From CAJBLF01 sp964494005 (lineage in GTDB: Bacteria; Patescibacteriota; Gracilibacteria; Absconditabacterales; Absconditicoccaceae), in contig CAZBQE010000006.1 in the NCBI GenBank assembly GCA_964494005.1, forward strand, positions 1-28,503: a stretch of DNA of 28,503 nucleotides, in the 5' to 3' direction. Of the stretch, positions 6,223 through 20,575 are shown piece by piece. A program made the translations under genes and the position numbers. The notes beneath the pieces were generated by a model, which was given only the letters and a program-made list of their open reading frames with translations, was not told the origin of the DNA and ran no database searches. Position 1 is the first letter of the stretch. The number at the start of each line of letters is the position of its first letter.

Positions 6223-9200
6223 ATGAATTGAATCAAAAAAATTAGCTTGCGAATCTTCATTTTGCTCTACGGAGTATCCTATCTGTTACAAAACAGCATT
6301 TTTGTAGACCGAAGAAAAGTATATGCGACCGAAAATCCTGATACCACCAATCTTGTAGCAGTCTTTGTCGATAAAGATATTTACAAAGACATCACTACTG
6401 ATCTTGTTCGATATACTACTAGATACATTCAAAGAAAAATCTCCAATAGTAAAGCGATAGTTTTCCCTATAGATACCACAACATTGAAAGCACACGAAAT
6501 TTCACAAATACTCGAAAACATGTATTTCGAAGGACTAGAAGACGAGCCATCAAAATTAGTAGGAACAATATTGATCGGTAATATCCCCTTACCGGTAGTA
6601 CAAAACAACGGATTCATCTATCCGAGCATCTATCCGTATGTAGATTTCGAAGACCAACAGTTTATTTATGATACGAATGAAGAATTTTTCGTATACAACA
6701 ATAATCCAAACGGACAAGCGGAAATATGGCATGGTTTAATACAATTCGACACCATAGAAGACTATGAATCCTTCTTTATAAAAGTGAGATCTTACTATAA
6801 TGATCCGACAGCATTTGTAGACAAAACAATTCGATACGATGATTTCATCGGACTCAAAAAATATTTCATTCCAGAAAATACGAAATATTATGTAAACAAT
6901 TTGATTTTCAGTGAAGATATAGGATATCATAGGTTCACTTCATTGTTATTGGATACATTAACAAGCGAACATAATAACGAAACACTCCATATATGAGAAG
7001 ATTTAGCATCAAGTCTAGAAAATACAGAAGATGAAGAACTAAAAACATATGGAGAAATGATAGGAGAAAGAAGTGAAGAAGCGAATGAAATTCTCAAAAA
7101 TAGTTCTGCAAATATGCCAACATTAACACTCATGCAATCCACTCAAGAAATGACAAAAACATATGATGAATTGATAAGCACCATGTTTCTTTCTACCATC
7201 AAAGATAATATCGAAAGCGCAGCCAGACGATACAAAAACACAGAAGGAGCAACATTTGTAGACATCAATGGAACGACAAATAAAATTGTACAACAAGACA
7301 ATCGAATGATAGGCGATTTGGACAATAACATACAAAGTATACTTATACAAGCCAACGAATATATGGAAAAACAGTTGAACGAAAAAATAGAAGAAGAAAA
7401 ATATTATCTCACTGTACCTGTACCTGTTGGGTATCTCAAAGTCAAAGGAGATACAAAAAAAGAAAAATGCGTACGACCAACCTACGAATATTATCACAAT
7501 TACTATTTCGGAAAAGATGCGAATTATCTCAAAAGTGTAGAAGAAACAAACATCTACGAAGGAACATATCAAAATCTAACATCTCTATCAGGACAAACAA
7601 TAAATCCATTACAATCTATTGGAGTATCTTACAAAACATTCTCCGTTCAAGTTGAAGCAAACAGATGATATAATATCGGCAACGCAGGAGAAGAATTGGA
7701 TCTATACAACAAAAATAAAATAAACAAACAAGAATTACGATGATTACATTGTCCCAAATATCTCTTCAATTGGGAAGGATTGAATATCTGTATCAAAAAA
7801 AGAATACGAATGCCTGACGATGCAGATGAAGAAAACAAATGTGTAATAGCAAATGAAGAACAACAAGGATGATGTGAAAGTATGACAGGATTTTCATGGA
7901 GAAACTGGTGAGGAGCATCACCACTCAATCTAGACGAAAATTTAGCATTAAAATCATACGCCTATACAGGAGCGAAATTACCGATTTACGATATCGCAGG
8001 ATCCAAAGCTATAAGTACCCCAGAACCAGAAGCACACACCTACGAAGGGGTAAAAAAATATGCAGCTTTGATTCAAGAAAAATTAGGAGCAGGCGATCTA
8101 CAATATTCCAACGATCTTTCTTTTCTCATCAAATATCCACAACTTCAAGGAAGCGATTTATATTTCACAAATCAATATCCCTACGGTAATCTCAAAAATC
8201 CTACATGGGGACCAAAATCGCCACTGACTTACAATCAGACAAATTTTTTCACAATATTTTCTGCTATGCCATCACGTACAGTAGAAGGAAACAAAGCGGT
8301 ATTGTACAAATGGATACCAGCCAACGATGATGAAGAATGTAATGTAGAATGAGACATCTACACCTACACTACAATAGATACTAGAATATATAATATCTCA
8401 CCTACCCCAGAACAAATATCCGACACGGAATTTTTCAAATTCAAACCAGAAAGCGATATTTGGATATTCTATAACGACACAATCACCACACTCAAACAAA
8501 CATGGGAAGATATTCAAAATTCAAAAGCAACATTTATCACAGGAACCATAAATTCCTTAAATACAGTAAAAACAGCGATCATCAATCAAAACAATGGAAT
8601 AAATCAGATTATTGCATATCCTTATACTAATCTTTCATGAGCATCATCAGCCACTATCACCAATCTAGCAAACACGCGAAATAATTACGGCATCAATTAT
8701 ACCAAGATGATGGAAATCAGCGGAAACATCCAAGAGATCAACAAAGGATTAGCTACCCTACGAAGCTACATCAATACCGTTAGTATACGCAACGTACACT
8801 ACCTTTTCGAAAATATCATCCAAACAGAAAAATACAAAAACCAAAACGTAGAAATTCTAGAAAGCTGGAAAACAAACATCATAACAGAACTCAACACCAT
8901 AAACAACAAAATCAATGAATTCAAAACACAATTCACGCAAGCACGAGGAACCTACAATACCCTATCGCAAATCAACAACATCGCAGCGATTCAAACCAAA
9001 AGAAACAACATCGCTAGTCTACAAGGAGGATATTGATGTAGTGCGACATATTACAAATCTATCTGCGATGTTTTGGATACTATTATAGGATTAACCACAA
9101 CCATCACAGAAATCAACGAAAAAATAGATAAAATAGAAAGCTATCAATCCACAGCGACAGATCAACGAGGAGGTTACATCACTGTAGCCCCATTCACAGA

Positions 9201-12200
9201 AATCAATACTATATTCAATGAAAATGAGATTGGCGGAGAAATAATAGCAACAACAACTATCTTAGATACCTTTTCAACAACAACAGACACCGAAAAAACA
9301 GAAATCAAAAAAGGAATGAACATTACAACAGCAGATAGACCTATCGACAACATTAGAAATATTACTTTCAAAGGTATAGGAGGAGATACCGTCAAACTCA
9401 TATATCCGAATCTATACGAAGTAGAAGTATACAAAGAAACTGAAGATACACTTATCTTGAAATCACCAGAAGAGATAAGAAAAACACTCAAAACCTATTT
9501 GATCAACAAAGCCGTAGAACACAATACTATATTAGAAAATCAAAAAAACAAAAAAAATACCTATTATGGAAATTATAGCGTACAATTTAATTTTCTTGGA
9601 CAATTAGATAACCTAGCAAATCCAAACACTCATGAATACGACCTCTTACCTACTAATTTCTTTATACAAAAACTCATAGAATATCTGGATGAATTGCAAG
9701 AAAGATATGGAACAACATATATCTACGGAAATACAGTACCGACAACAAACGATGAAAAATTGGATCTTTTTGCTCATTTCCTTTATCAACACAATATCAC
9801 TTGGCCAGAAAAAATCAAAACTACTGAAGTGATTGAACATATCAACGAAACCAAAACAAGCTTCGATATCAATCACAAGATAGGAAACACCATCAAAACA
9901 TACCTCACAGAAAATAATGACCAATGAGCATTATTAACACCTACCTATAATAGTAACGGATATGAAGTAGGATTTATCAATTCAGATGGAATGGATTACA
10001 TATCAGCACAATCCATACCAAGCTTCATCCAGCAAATCCAAAGTATCACATCCACACAAGCAAAAACAGAGACACCAACAAAAACAAATCTCTTTGTAGA
10101 AGACTCTACCCAAAACAATACATTACAACAAAGCGTAGATACCTGTGCTGGCGTAGATACCAAAGGAACAGCATTGCTTTTTGACTTCAAGACCTTTTCG
10201 TCTCCATGGATCCAAGCCATGAAATGTTGGGCAGAAAAAATATTGGAAAAACCTTTCGATATCCAAATAAACTTCAAAGAAGCACTTGGTCCGACAGTTA
10301 TGGGAACTTATAACGAATTACAAAATAGCATACAAAATTTCTGAAGCGAATGGAAAACATACGGTGAACAACGATCCACACCAAACAATGATGATATCAT
10401 AGCACAAACAAGCGGAGAAGCCAAAGAAGCACTTATAGAATATAATAATTATGCCCTAGTAGATATCGACAAAAATATCATAGAAAATGATTCAACAGGT
10501 GACAACAAAATACACATAAGATCTGCAAAAGATATAGGAAATATCAAAATCAGCATCAAAGCGATAGGAGATGTTTGTTTTTCATTGAACAAAGAAAATG
10601 AAACCAAAACAAATATCTGTGAAGATCCATGGGAATGAGTATTCAATCCATACCAAAAACCAACAATATTCACACTTACACCTACTGCACCAAAAGCAGG
10701 CACGACAGCCATCCAAATCAAAATTTGCGAACCAAAAGCAAACACCGAACATTGTATTACCAAGACAAAAATTATAAATATATTACCAGGACCAATACAT
10801 ACCATAGATATCACTACACCGCCGATTGTCATGGAATGATCAGAAATTCCGATTATCCTCAACGCACAAGATCAATATGGAAACAAAATAGGACAAACCA
10901 TAGCACCATACATCATCAGTGTAGCTAGCGGAAACGGATTAATTAGTAAAGGTGCTGCAAGTGATACTAACATAGAATTTGATAATTTCAATCAAGCATC
11001 ATTTATCTATCAAGCACCAAAAGAACTTACCGCAAACAAAAACATCAGTATCAATATTGCCAAAAAAGAAACAGCAGCAATGATTGGCACAGAAACAGAA
11101 ACAGAAATAAACACACAAAAAAACATCATCGTAGCCAAAGGAATCATAAAAATACAACAAAACGCAACTACACTTTTCAAAACAAAAACCAACGAAGAAG
11201 CAGAAACATTACAATCTGGATCAATCACCTTTATGCTACCAAAAGACGAAAAAAACATCCAATATATCGATGAGCATGAATTACCGCAAATCGTAGCAGA
11301 AAACATTCCAAGCATCCTGATCACCGTCCAAGATCCGAATGAAAATAATTTGGAAACCATAGCTAACATCACTACAAAGAACTGAACACTCATTCCAGGA
11401 AGCATAATAGAAAAAAATATATCAAAAGAAAATGAGACATTTGAACAAACAATCTTCAGTAAAACTAATGATTTTATTATCCAAGATGGAGAACTCTCCG
11501 TTACCTTATATCCAAGTTTCAAAGCAGGTAATGATATATTGACAATATATATCCCAGGTATCGATCCCATCAAAATACCAATAACTGTCTACGCAGGAGA
11601 AGCAAAAAAAGTAATATTGAACTTAGAAAAAACAAAACTCAATCTAACAAACAATACCAGCAGCAAAGGAAGTATACAAGTCGTTGATACATGGAATAAT
11701 AACGTAAATATACCAACAACAGTAAAATTGGGAACCATAGGCGCAGCGAAAACAAACACGAATGAATTTACATATAGCGGCGGAACATATGAATATACGC
11801 TAACAAGTGAATCTCCAGGAGGTGAAGGATATATTTTTGCTTATGTGGCGAATCGTCCACTCACAGAACAATCTCCAGGATATGAAAGATTCATCGTTCA
11901 AGAAAGCATCCTACCAAAAGAAAAATTGAATATTATGTATCTGAATCTCTTCTGAACAGATCGAGGAAATCAACGAGGATATTTCTCAGAAAACGAAAAA
12001 ACCATAAACGACATCACTGCACAATCCAATAAACTATTAGCAACGACAACACAATTAGTCGACCAAACAAAAATCAAAAAAATAACATATCTCATCAACG
12101 AACATGGACAGATACAAGATTTTGATAATGGCGAAACCAACATTACATTCAAAGAGAATAAAATCATAGCACACATACCAGAAAAAGCAGAAATAACACT

Positions 12201-15200
12201 AGGAACCACTACTAGCTATACTATAGAAACAAGAGAAAATAGAACAGATATCAAAGATATAGAACAAGAAGAAAATATAATTATCTATATTCCAGAAGCG
12301 ACAGATAGTATCGTTACTAACAACAAAAGCACAAAAAAAACAATAAGTATAAATAATAAAGAAATACTTAATCTCAATGAAGGAACCATTGATCCATCCA
12401 TCAACATCACTGCACAAAACAAAAAAGAACAAGGAATGAGCATATACGATATGACACAAGAAGAGAAAAAAATTGGAACGATATATATACGAACAAAAGA
12501 AATTAAGAAAGAAGCTATTGATCTAAAAGATCCTATCACCTATGGTAAAACAGAAATCTTCAGCGAAGGATCAACAAACAGCAAAGGAATAGGTATTTAT
12601 CTCCAAACCAGCGCATTTAGCAAACAAGGATACGAATCTATCGAAGATAGTGCTAACGCAGAATTAGGTATCGGATTCACAAACAAATTCAAGAATATCA
12701 GTAATTTTGCAAACGGACAACAAGTAGGAGAAGCTACTATTCCATATGGATCACATTTTCTTATCAATTTCTGAGATCCACTATTGGAAAGAATAGATGA
12801 CAATGAAGAAATACCTGATACGGACTTCGATGCAGCAGGAGGACAAACAATATATGCAGATCCGACAAAGACCATCCTCAAAACACTACCTATCGATTTC
12901 AATAATGATGATCTAACTGATCTCCTAATTGTTTATACGGACGGAACAGTGAAACTATTGAAAAATTACGGAGGCAAAGAAAGCTACAAAAACCTCCAAG
13001 AACTCATGTTGATAGCAGAACCAATCAAAGACGTACACATAGGAGACGTCGACGGTAATGACTACAATGATATCATAATCATCACAAATAATAACAAAGG
13101 ATTGGTATATCTCAATAATGAGGGAATATTTGCAGTAGACGGAAAAAATATCTGTCTCAATACCAATACAGAACCGAACATACAGAATCCAAATCCGGAA
13201 GATTTTTCAAATATCAAACAACTCTTCTTGGACGATATGAATCAAGATGGAAGTATAGATATCATCACCAATGATAGTTTCAATGATACGAAAATCTTTT
13301 ATGGAGGCGGAGACAATGAAGGAGGAAATTATCTTTCTACAACAAACGGAAGTTGTGATGCCAATCGATACCAAAGACAAAAAAATAACTATCAAACAGT
13401 GAAACGTTTTGGTATAAGAATCAACGGAAGCCGATATATACAAGACGCACAAAGCATCATACACCGAAAAAACAATACTCCACCAGCGGAAGGAATAGAA
13501 GAAGAAATCAATGAAGAAGGAATAGACACAAGCAATTATACAAAAGAAGAACTCATAGAATTAGTAGAACAAAGCAAAGAAGATATTTCCAACTTTGTAC
13601 AAAATCTTAATGGTTACATAGATCAAGGAATAACTCAATTAGCATATCTAGAAAACCCATTAGATACAGCACCAATCTACGAATCAATAAATCCGGAAGA
13701 AATCTATTATCTCCCTATCAATGAAGAAAACGATACAATAAGTGTCTACAAAGAATACAAGGATATGAACAGCGGCATACTAAGAGACGGAGATGAAGTA
13801 GTAGTACAAACAACTATATATGCGAAAAAAAACAATACCAAAGCTACCTATATAGACGCTTTGCAGTGACCACGAAAAATAATAAAAGATACAGAAAACA
13901 AAATAGTATCATTTGCTTTTATTCAGGGAGATACCTGAAATCTCCAAATAGATCGGAATACCCCGGAAGGATACCAATTTATGATAGACAATATTGTATT
14001 GGATGCTGAAGAAACCATACAATTCTCTTATACTATAATATATAAAGCTACAGAAATTATAGAGATAGATATAGAAGACGTGGCATTACCAGAAGAAAAC
14101 AAAGAAAAAGATGGCTATCCTGACATCACGTTCGCCAATACAGATCCTTGCCAAAAAGGCAGGTGGATACTCTTCAATACCACAGCAGGAGAAGGAAAAA
14201 ACTATGAAGAATTCTTCGAAGACCTTCAAGAAAGTATAGATGAATATACAAGCAATGCAGAAGACGTACAAGCAACAGCTATAACAGCACTCATAGAAAG
14301 TATCTCAAATATGCAAAACATAAACGACCTTCAAAACATCTCAGGATTATCTGCTAATCCAGAAAATCGGAAATCAGCAAATATGCTAACACCGATAGAA
14401 GTACTGAGTGGAATTTTTGAACGAGCTACAAACCAATGAGGATGAATTAATGTCAGTACAAACTTTATCGACACAGCAACAGCCAAAGTATCAAAAAAAA
14501 TAGATGAAACTTTGGAAGGCATGTGCAAAGGATTTACCTTAGGAAAATGAGATTCTGCAGGATGTAACGGTATACCAGTACCATTCAACCAAGCATTCCT
14601 AGCACCAGGAAATTATCACATTTTCGGATGTGTACCCCAAGCACCCAATCCACTTTATGTACCATTCAAACTCCTCAATCAAACCTTAGGAAAAGGTATA
14701 CCTGTTTTGGCATTTCCTACAAATTCCATAGTACCAACAATACGACCCCCATCTCCGATAAGCGCAGGAGGTATTTTCTGATGAACAACATCACAATTTA
14801 GATTATATGTAGCACCAACACTTACCCTATGATTGGGAATAGCAATGTGTTTCTGACCATATAGCCTAGGAATCAAAATACCAAAACCATTTAGCGATAT
14901 AGGAGGAAATTGCCTTGTATTCGCATTACCACCAATTACGAAATGTCCAGAAGAAGTAGCAAATACAGAAACACCATGACCACACAAAGACGAACAAGAC
15001 AACAATATAGCGGGAGCAGGAGAACAATGAACCTGTAACCAACCTGCGATAATAAGCCAAACACCAATAATCTCTGTAAACGGAACCACGAATCAAATGA
15101 CAGAAACCGTGAGCTCACCATTTGAAATCGTAGCAGCCGGATCATCCCAAAACGCAAATCCAAGCTATAGTGCTGCGATCCCTCAATGAAATTTCTGAGG

Positions 15201-18200
15201 AATTATGGTAATAAATCAAGAACCAATAACCACAACCAGCGAATTAGGCGATACTAACATATATGATGGTTATGAACTCAAACAAGGAGAAAAAATAAAC
15301 CTCAAAATTCTTGGAGCCAAAAGCAAAGGATTAGTACAATGCTTAGTTAATGATTGGATGACAAAACAAATTCAATATATCCAAAATAATCTGACCAAAA
15401 TGACCATCCAACTCGATCTTCCTGACCTCTCTACCGTATTCCAAGGGTTCGACAAAATCGGCAATCTCGTAGAAACCTATGAAAATATCAACACCCAAGA
15501 TGAACAAGCAGGTTATATCCAAGAAACGGGAGAAGGTGATACTGCTTTGGGAATGGATCGAACACAAAAAATTTCCCAACAAAAACTCACCAATATCACC
15601 CAAAAAGTAGGAAACAATCCATTCGAAGCCGTACAAGAAATCTTCAAGGAAGTACCATTAGTGAATATAGAAACGCAAGATATTACAATCAAGATTCCAG
15701 CAATCACCAGCGAAGATATCAAAAAATATCAAAACTATCTAAAAGTACGAACAGCAAAAGCCGAACAGACACTCATAGATCGAGATGAAATGTTTACAGA
15801 AACATTACAACTTTGTTCTCGAGAAAGTTGGGAAGAACAGATAAACAAAAAAGATGAAATACTTCAATCGATAAAAGACCTAGAAAAAATACAAAAAAAC
15901 AAAGAACTTACAGAAGAACAGAAATTGCAATTAACAAATCTCAAAGGAATACAAAGACAAGTCGAACAATGTCTCAAAATATGAGGACAATATTCTAATT
16001 TTATTAGTTTCCAAGAAAATTCCGCAGGACTCATCAGATCCATCAAACAAAACATCAATGTTTTGGAAAAATACAAAGAATTTCCGAATCAACTTCACGC
16101 GCGAACACACCTCAATGATAGATATTTTACCGAGCTATCCGCAATATTGAACGAATTTATGGACTCAACAACCTATCGATTAAATACCAATGCCAATAGA
16201 TATTCTGACTATGTAGACGCAATCATCACCATGGTCGGAGCAATCAAAACACGACAAGTTATCATAGATTTCTCTGTCAATCGATCAGAAAGATGTTCAA
16301 AATGCAGCAATGACAATTACGGATCATTCTCATGTAGCCTATCATTTTTATGTCCGAAATTACCAATCTTTCCAATACCAGCATTCAAAATACCAAATAT
16401 CTATATGGATATGTCACATATAGAATTAGGTATGAATATCATTTTACCAAAAATCAATTTTGTACCAATAAAAATACCATTACCAGAAATTCCGAATCTG
16501 CCAGAACCACCGACCATAGAAGTAAATCGAGATATCATGTATGGAATCAATCTTTCATTTTTCGAAGAAATGAGTATGCCGACCATACCGGTCATTCCAG
16601 AACCGCCTACACTACCAGAACCACCATCATTTATTCCAAGCATCAACATCGATCTCCCTGTCTTACCTCCTGCACCGAAAATACCAAACATCGTACCAGA
16701 AATCAACGGAGTACTGAAAGTAGCAGACTTCATTGGAAAGATTTTCTGTATCGTTAAATGAGGAATAGGTTTGGTCGGAGAAAAATCCGTCAAAGCAAAA
16801 ATCGAACAAATTACCCAAAGAACATGGAATGTTCCTATTTTCGACTACTTCGACCTGACAACAAAATACACAGATCCTCCACTCCAATGATTCGACTACC
16901 AACTTGATGCATATGCAACATTAAAGTTCAATTTTGACGGCGTCTATGATGTTTTCAATAATATCGCAAACGTAAGTAATAATATCATGAATCAATATGT
17001 AGAACCAGCAATACAAAGCGGAGTCAATCGAGCTACAGATAAAATGAACAACAATCAAATTACAAACACAGGATTTGAATTCATCGAAAAACTTGACCAA
17101 GATATTAACCTCAATGGATATCATCAAGAACCATCAGATATGGTTATCTATACAATAGTACAACAACAACTAAAACAATGACTGCTAGATATCAAACAAA
17201 GCACAATCACGGACAAAGTCACAAACGACCAAGTAAAAAATATTTTGGCGATAGTAGACAATCAATCTACAGTAACACCAAATATTAATGGTATAGAAAC
17301 CGTCAAAAAAGCAGCAACAAACATCATCAAAAAAAATAGAGACGAACAACTAAAGATACAAGAACAACTAAAAGATTATGATAATTTTATCAAGAATTTA
17401 GAAGCAACAAATATCGTCTTAGTAAACGATACCAACGAAAAGGTTGAACTCAAAACAAATATTTTGGATATAGATAACTACAGTAAAAATATTTTGGATA
17501 TGCAAGAAGACCCAACAAAAACTTATCTAGACCTCAACAAAAATATGGTAGAAGGATATTTGAATGCATTGTACAATGACGGACCGGAGAAACTCAATAT
17601 GACACAATCTACCTACAACAAATCCCAAACATATCTAGAAACTACCAAAAACAAAATAGATCAAGCACTGTTCGCATACAACGACACTGACCAAACAATG
17701 CTCGCACAATCGACTTGCACAAATTGCGGAAACAATGGATGAAGTAGCCAATACAGCACAGACATCTCGGCTTATGTCAAAGGAATATTTATTGAAGACG
17801 AAGAAGATCCAGATACAATAATAAATACCGTAGTATCAACACAACAGATAGAAAATATAGGAAAACAATATCGTACCGACATAGATATCAATAACGACAA
17901 CAACAATGACATTCTAATGTACGACAACAAAACGGTATACATCAAATATGCAGAACAAGAACAAGAGCACTTCTCAAAATGAGGCAATAGTATCACAAGA
18001 AATCCATCCAACACATTCTATAGTTATGCAAAAGAACATACACGGAATCGATACATCAGTTCACTTGAACAACTTCGAGACAACAGCGATAACTATGGAT
18101 ATACTGACATCAACAACATCAGCATCAAAATAATCGACAAAAACAAAGAAGTAAAAAAATTCACAACCAAAGGACAGACCTTCGATACCTTACAAATGTC

Positions 18201-19650
18201 ATGGAAAAATAGCAAATGATTAGGAGAATCCGTAGATGGATATATCATCAAAATCACGAAAAAAATAGATCAAAACGATATTCCAAGGAGCTTCTGGGAT
18301 ATTCTAGGAAACAGAAAAAAAGAACAGTATGTAGTACTTCTTCCAAAAAATACAGAATACGAAAAATGATTGTTAACCATCGATAAAGATATGGTCAAAA
18401 AACCTATCAATCTAGAAATAGGAGACAGTATACTAGCAGTAGAATATTATGATCCAGAACAAGATACGATAAGCGTTTCCCTCAAAGAACTTCCGAGAGA
18501 ATGGCTCTACACAAGCATAGCAAGCTTAATAATCAACCAAGACGATCTGACCAGTAGCCAACAAAAAAGATTCACATTATACAAAAAAGCATCGCCACGA
18601 TCCAACCAAACTGTTGCAGGAATGCAAAACTTAGGCGATATCACTGCACCAACAGGAGAAATCATGCTCCGAAGAAATCTAATGAATAAAGCGATAAGTA
18701 CTGGTATAATACACGAAGGAGTTATCAATACTAATTATACACTAAAATCAATCCGAACAGATGAAGTAACGGTCAAAAAAATGATCATTCAACAAGATTG
18801 AATCACGAAATTGGAAAAAGAAAATGATAGTCAAACGGGAACACTTGATCTCTGATGATTGTTCTTTACAGGAACCAATGAACAAACATTTGATTTCATC
18901 GCTATTGATCAAAACAATAATATAACAAAAGAAACAGTAAGATTAACTATAACAATACCAGAAATAGAAATCATCGACCTCCAAAAAAGCGGTGAAGAAA
19001 CAGCAGATATCATAGCACAAATAACCAACGATATGGATGAAGGAATGGTGATATTTCAAAGATTGAGAAATAATATGCGACAAAATATAGAAGGATCAAA
19101 TCAGAACGAATACGGAGGATTCAACCTTTTCCCAGGACAGACAATCATCACAGGAGGAATCTTTACCATAGGAAACGATATAGGATTGTATGATAGTCTT
19201 GGAAATGAAATAGCTATTATGAACCCAGAAACAGGAGAAATTACACTCAAAAAAGATACTATCGAGATACAATTAAATTTTGATAGCCATATTCCTATAG
19301 TGGAACTAAAAGATATTACAAACAACATCACACTCTTCCAAATTGTTTTACCGATAAAGAACATCACCGATATACGTATGGCACAAAATACACCGACATA
19401 TCAACAAATACAACTACCTGATAGCGGATTCGGAACATTCAATAATGGATATTGCATCAAAAACACCAAAAATGATTGCATACTCTATACAAACAATCAA
19501 GGATGAATCTATATTCCAGGAACATATGCAACAAGTCTAGAAGGAAACTATATGTATGATACAGAAACACATACAACAAGTTTTCTTGTCAAAGACCAAG
19601 ACGGAACAGAGATAGTTACAATCACATTCAGCATCAAACCAACAAAATAA
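6223..19650 (+). CDS. Giant exported surface protein, 4475 aa, with FG-GAP/VCBS-like and invasin-like domains
   Basis: One frame from ATG 6223 to TAA 19648-19650, with no TAA or TAG when read through and about 40 TGA codons, all taken as Gly. Layout: basic/hydrophobic signal segment (residues 4-27, possible cleavage after VYA at 33-35); an alpha/beta region (about 40-260) with VGTILIGNIPLP and EIWHGLIQFDT, faintly like the gingipain (C25) fold but without visible catalytic His/Cys; helical stretches near 280-400, 830-950 and 950-1230; bacterial Ig/invasin-like segments near 1460-1620 (PIILNAQDQYGNK) and 1750-1910; three FG-GAP-like calcium loops at 2225, 2275 and 2337 and a fourth near 3888; a Cys/Gly-rich segment about 2750-2965; a coiled coil about 3180-3255; a proline-rich segment about 3377-3500; a beta-rich C-terminus. 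No LPXTG or membrane anchor seen. Likely adhesin or cell-contact protein (inference). First gene of a probable three-gene operon. Confidence 0.85.
12880..13290 (+). other. FG-GAP/VCBS-like calcium-binding repeats inside the giant protein
   Basis: Three Asp/Asn-rich loops of D-x-D/N-x-D/N-G type recur about every 50-60 residues: DFNNDDLTDLLIVY (from residue 2225), GDVDGNDYNDIIII (from 2274) and DDMNQDGSIDIIT (from 2337). Each is followed by a beta strand, and GTVKLLKNYG or GLVYLNNEG stands between them, as in integrin-alpha-type FG-GAP or VCBS propeller blades. An isolated fourth loop, DIDINNDNNNDILMY, begins near residue 3886 (17878). Such repeats usually bind calcium in extracellular adhesins. 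Confidence 0.75.
16350..16725 (+). other. Proline-rich segment of the giant protein
   Basis: About residues 3377-3500 are dominated by Pro, Ile and Leu with quasi-repeated words: LPEIPNLPEPPTIE, IPVIPEPPTLPEPPSFIP, LPVLPPAPKIPNIVP. Such low-complexity proline runs typically form extended, rigid spacers or wall-spanning stalks. Three cysteines precede it (CSKCSNDNYGSFSCSLSFLC) and the sequence returns to ordinary globular or helical composition afterwards. Confidence 0.65.
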
Positions 19651-19682
19651 CATCAACAAAAAAAATACTTTTATCTCGATAT

Positions 19683-20549
19683 ATGCCTATGAAATACAAA
19701 TGGATACTCATCTTAGGAGGAATACTACTTTTTGTGGGTAATGCACAAGCAAATGATTGTAAACTTGTACAAGGAAAAAATTTTGAGGGTACCGTAAGCA
19801 TTTTTGAGACATCCAACAACATCAACAAAACTATGCCCAAAGAAGCCTTTATACAAGCATTAAACAATCTCAAAGCTTATTGTTGCAGCCAAAATAAAAT
19901 TACCTGCACCTCAGAAGAAAAAGCAAAATTACCCAAAGAAAAACACTATCCTGCAAGCATATATCTCTTTGATCATCTCGTCGATATAAGTATGAGAAGA
20001 CTAGATGGAATCGAACAACTTACATATGGACTTGTATTGGATCCTGTAGGAAAAGCACGAAGAGAATATATCACTCAAGCAGCGAACAATATCAATGGTA
20101 CACAAGCAAAAGAAATCCAAGAAATGTATAAAAACTATCGGAGCATCAACACAAAAAAAATAAACAAACTGAGTGAAGTAAAAAACAATTATGCTACAGA
20201 AAAGCTTTCATTAGCGGAAAAATACAATATGCTCTGTATGGTCATGAAAGACATCTACGAAAACATTCAAAGCAACCCAATTATCATAGGATGATACGAA
20301 GACAACGAAGGAAACTTTCGAACATGCAAAAATATTGTAAATACAAGAATGAATAGAGAAAAATCCTACGTCAAGATGATTATAAGCAAACAATCAGCCC
20401 AACTTTTGAAAGAAACAACAAAAGCATACACCAAAAGCTATTTTATCGAAGAAAAATTAATGGGCTTATGGAATCTCATCAACAAAGTCAAAGACATGTT
20501 CCAAACTATCGTACAACAAGCAGCAGTTTCCAAGACCTGTAGCCAATAA
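19683..20549 (+). CDS. Secreted Cys-containing protein, 288 aa, function unknown
   Basis: N-terminal signal peptide: Met-Lys start, hydrophobic core ILILGGILLFVG, and a typical AQA cleavage site at residue 23. The mature part is largely alpha-helical and Lys/Asn-rich, with at least seven cysteines (C26, C67, C68, C75 and three further on, including FRTCKN and the terminal KTCSQ) that could form disulfides outside the cell. One in-frame TGA at 20292-20294 (IIIG-G-YEDN) is read as Gly. ATG 19683 was chosen; ATG 19689 two codons later (MKYKWIL) is equally possible. It starts 33 bases after the giant gene's stop and ends 26 bases before the pilin-like gene, so the three are probably one operon. 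No family recognised. Confidence 0.75.
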
Positions 20550-20575
20550 TCTTTACCTTTTTACTATACACAAAA

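Noticed and set aside
7123..7572. Minus-strand hydrophobic frame inside the giant gene
   Set aside because: A Phe/Ile/Cys-rich antisense translation of a Lys/Glu/Asn-rich coding region; no promoter or family match.
6223..19650. Many separate 60-360-residue genes or a decayed pseudogene cluster in the 6.2-19.6 kb region
   Set aside because: All pieces are in one frame, are separated only by TGA, and the intervening codons contain no TAA or TAG. The same TGA pattern is seen in intact housekeeping genes, so this is one recoded gene.
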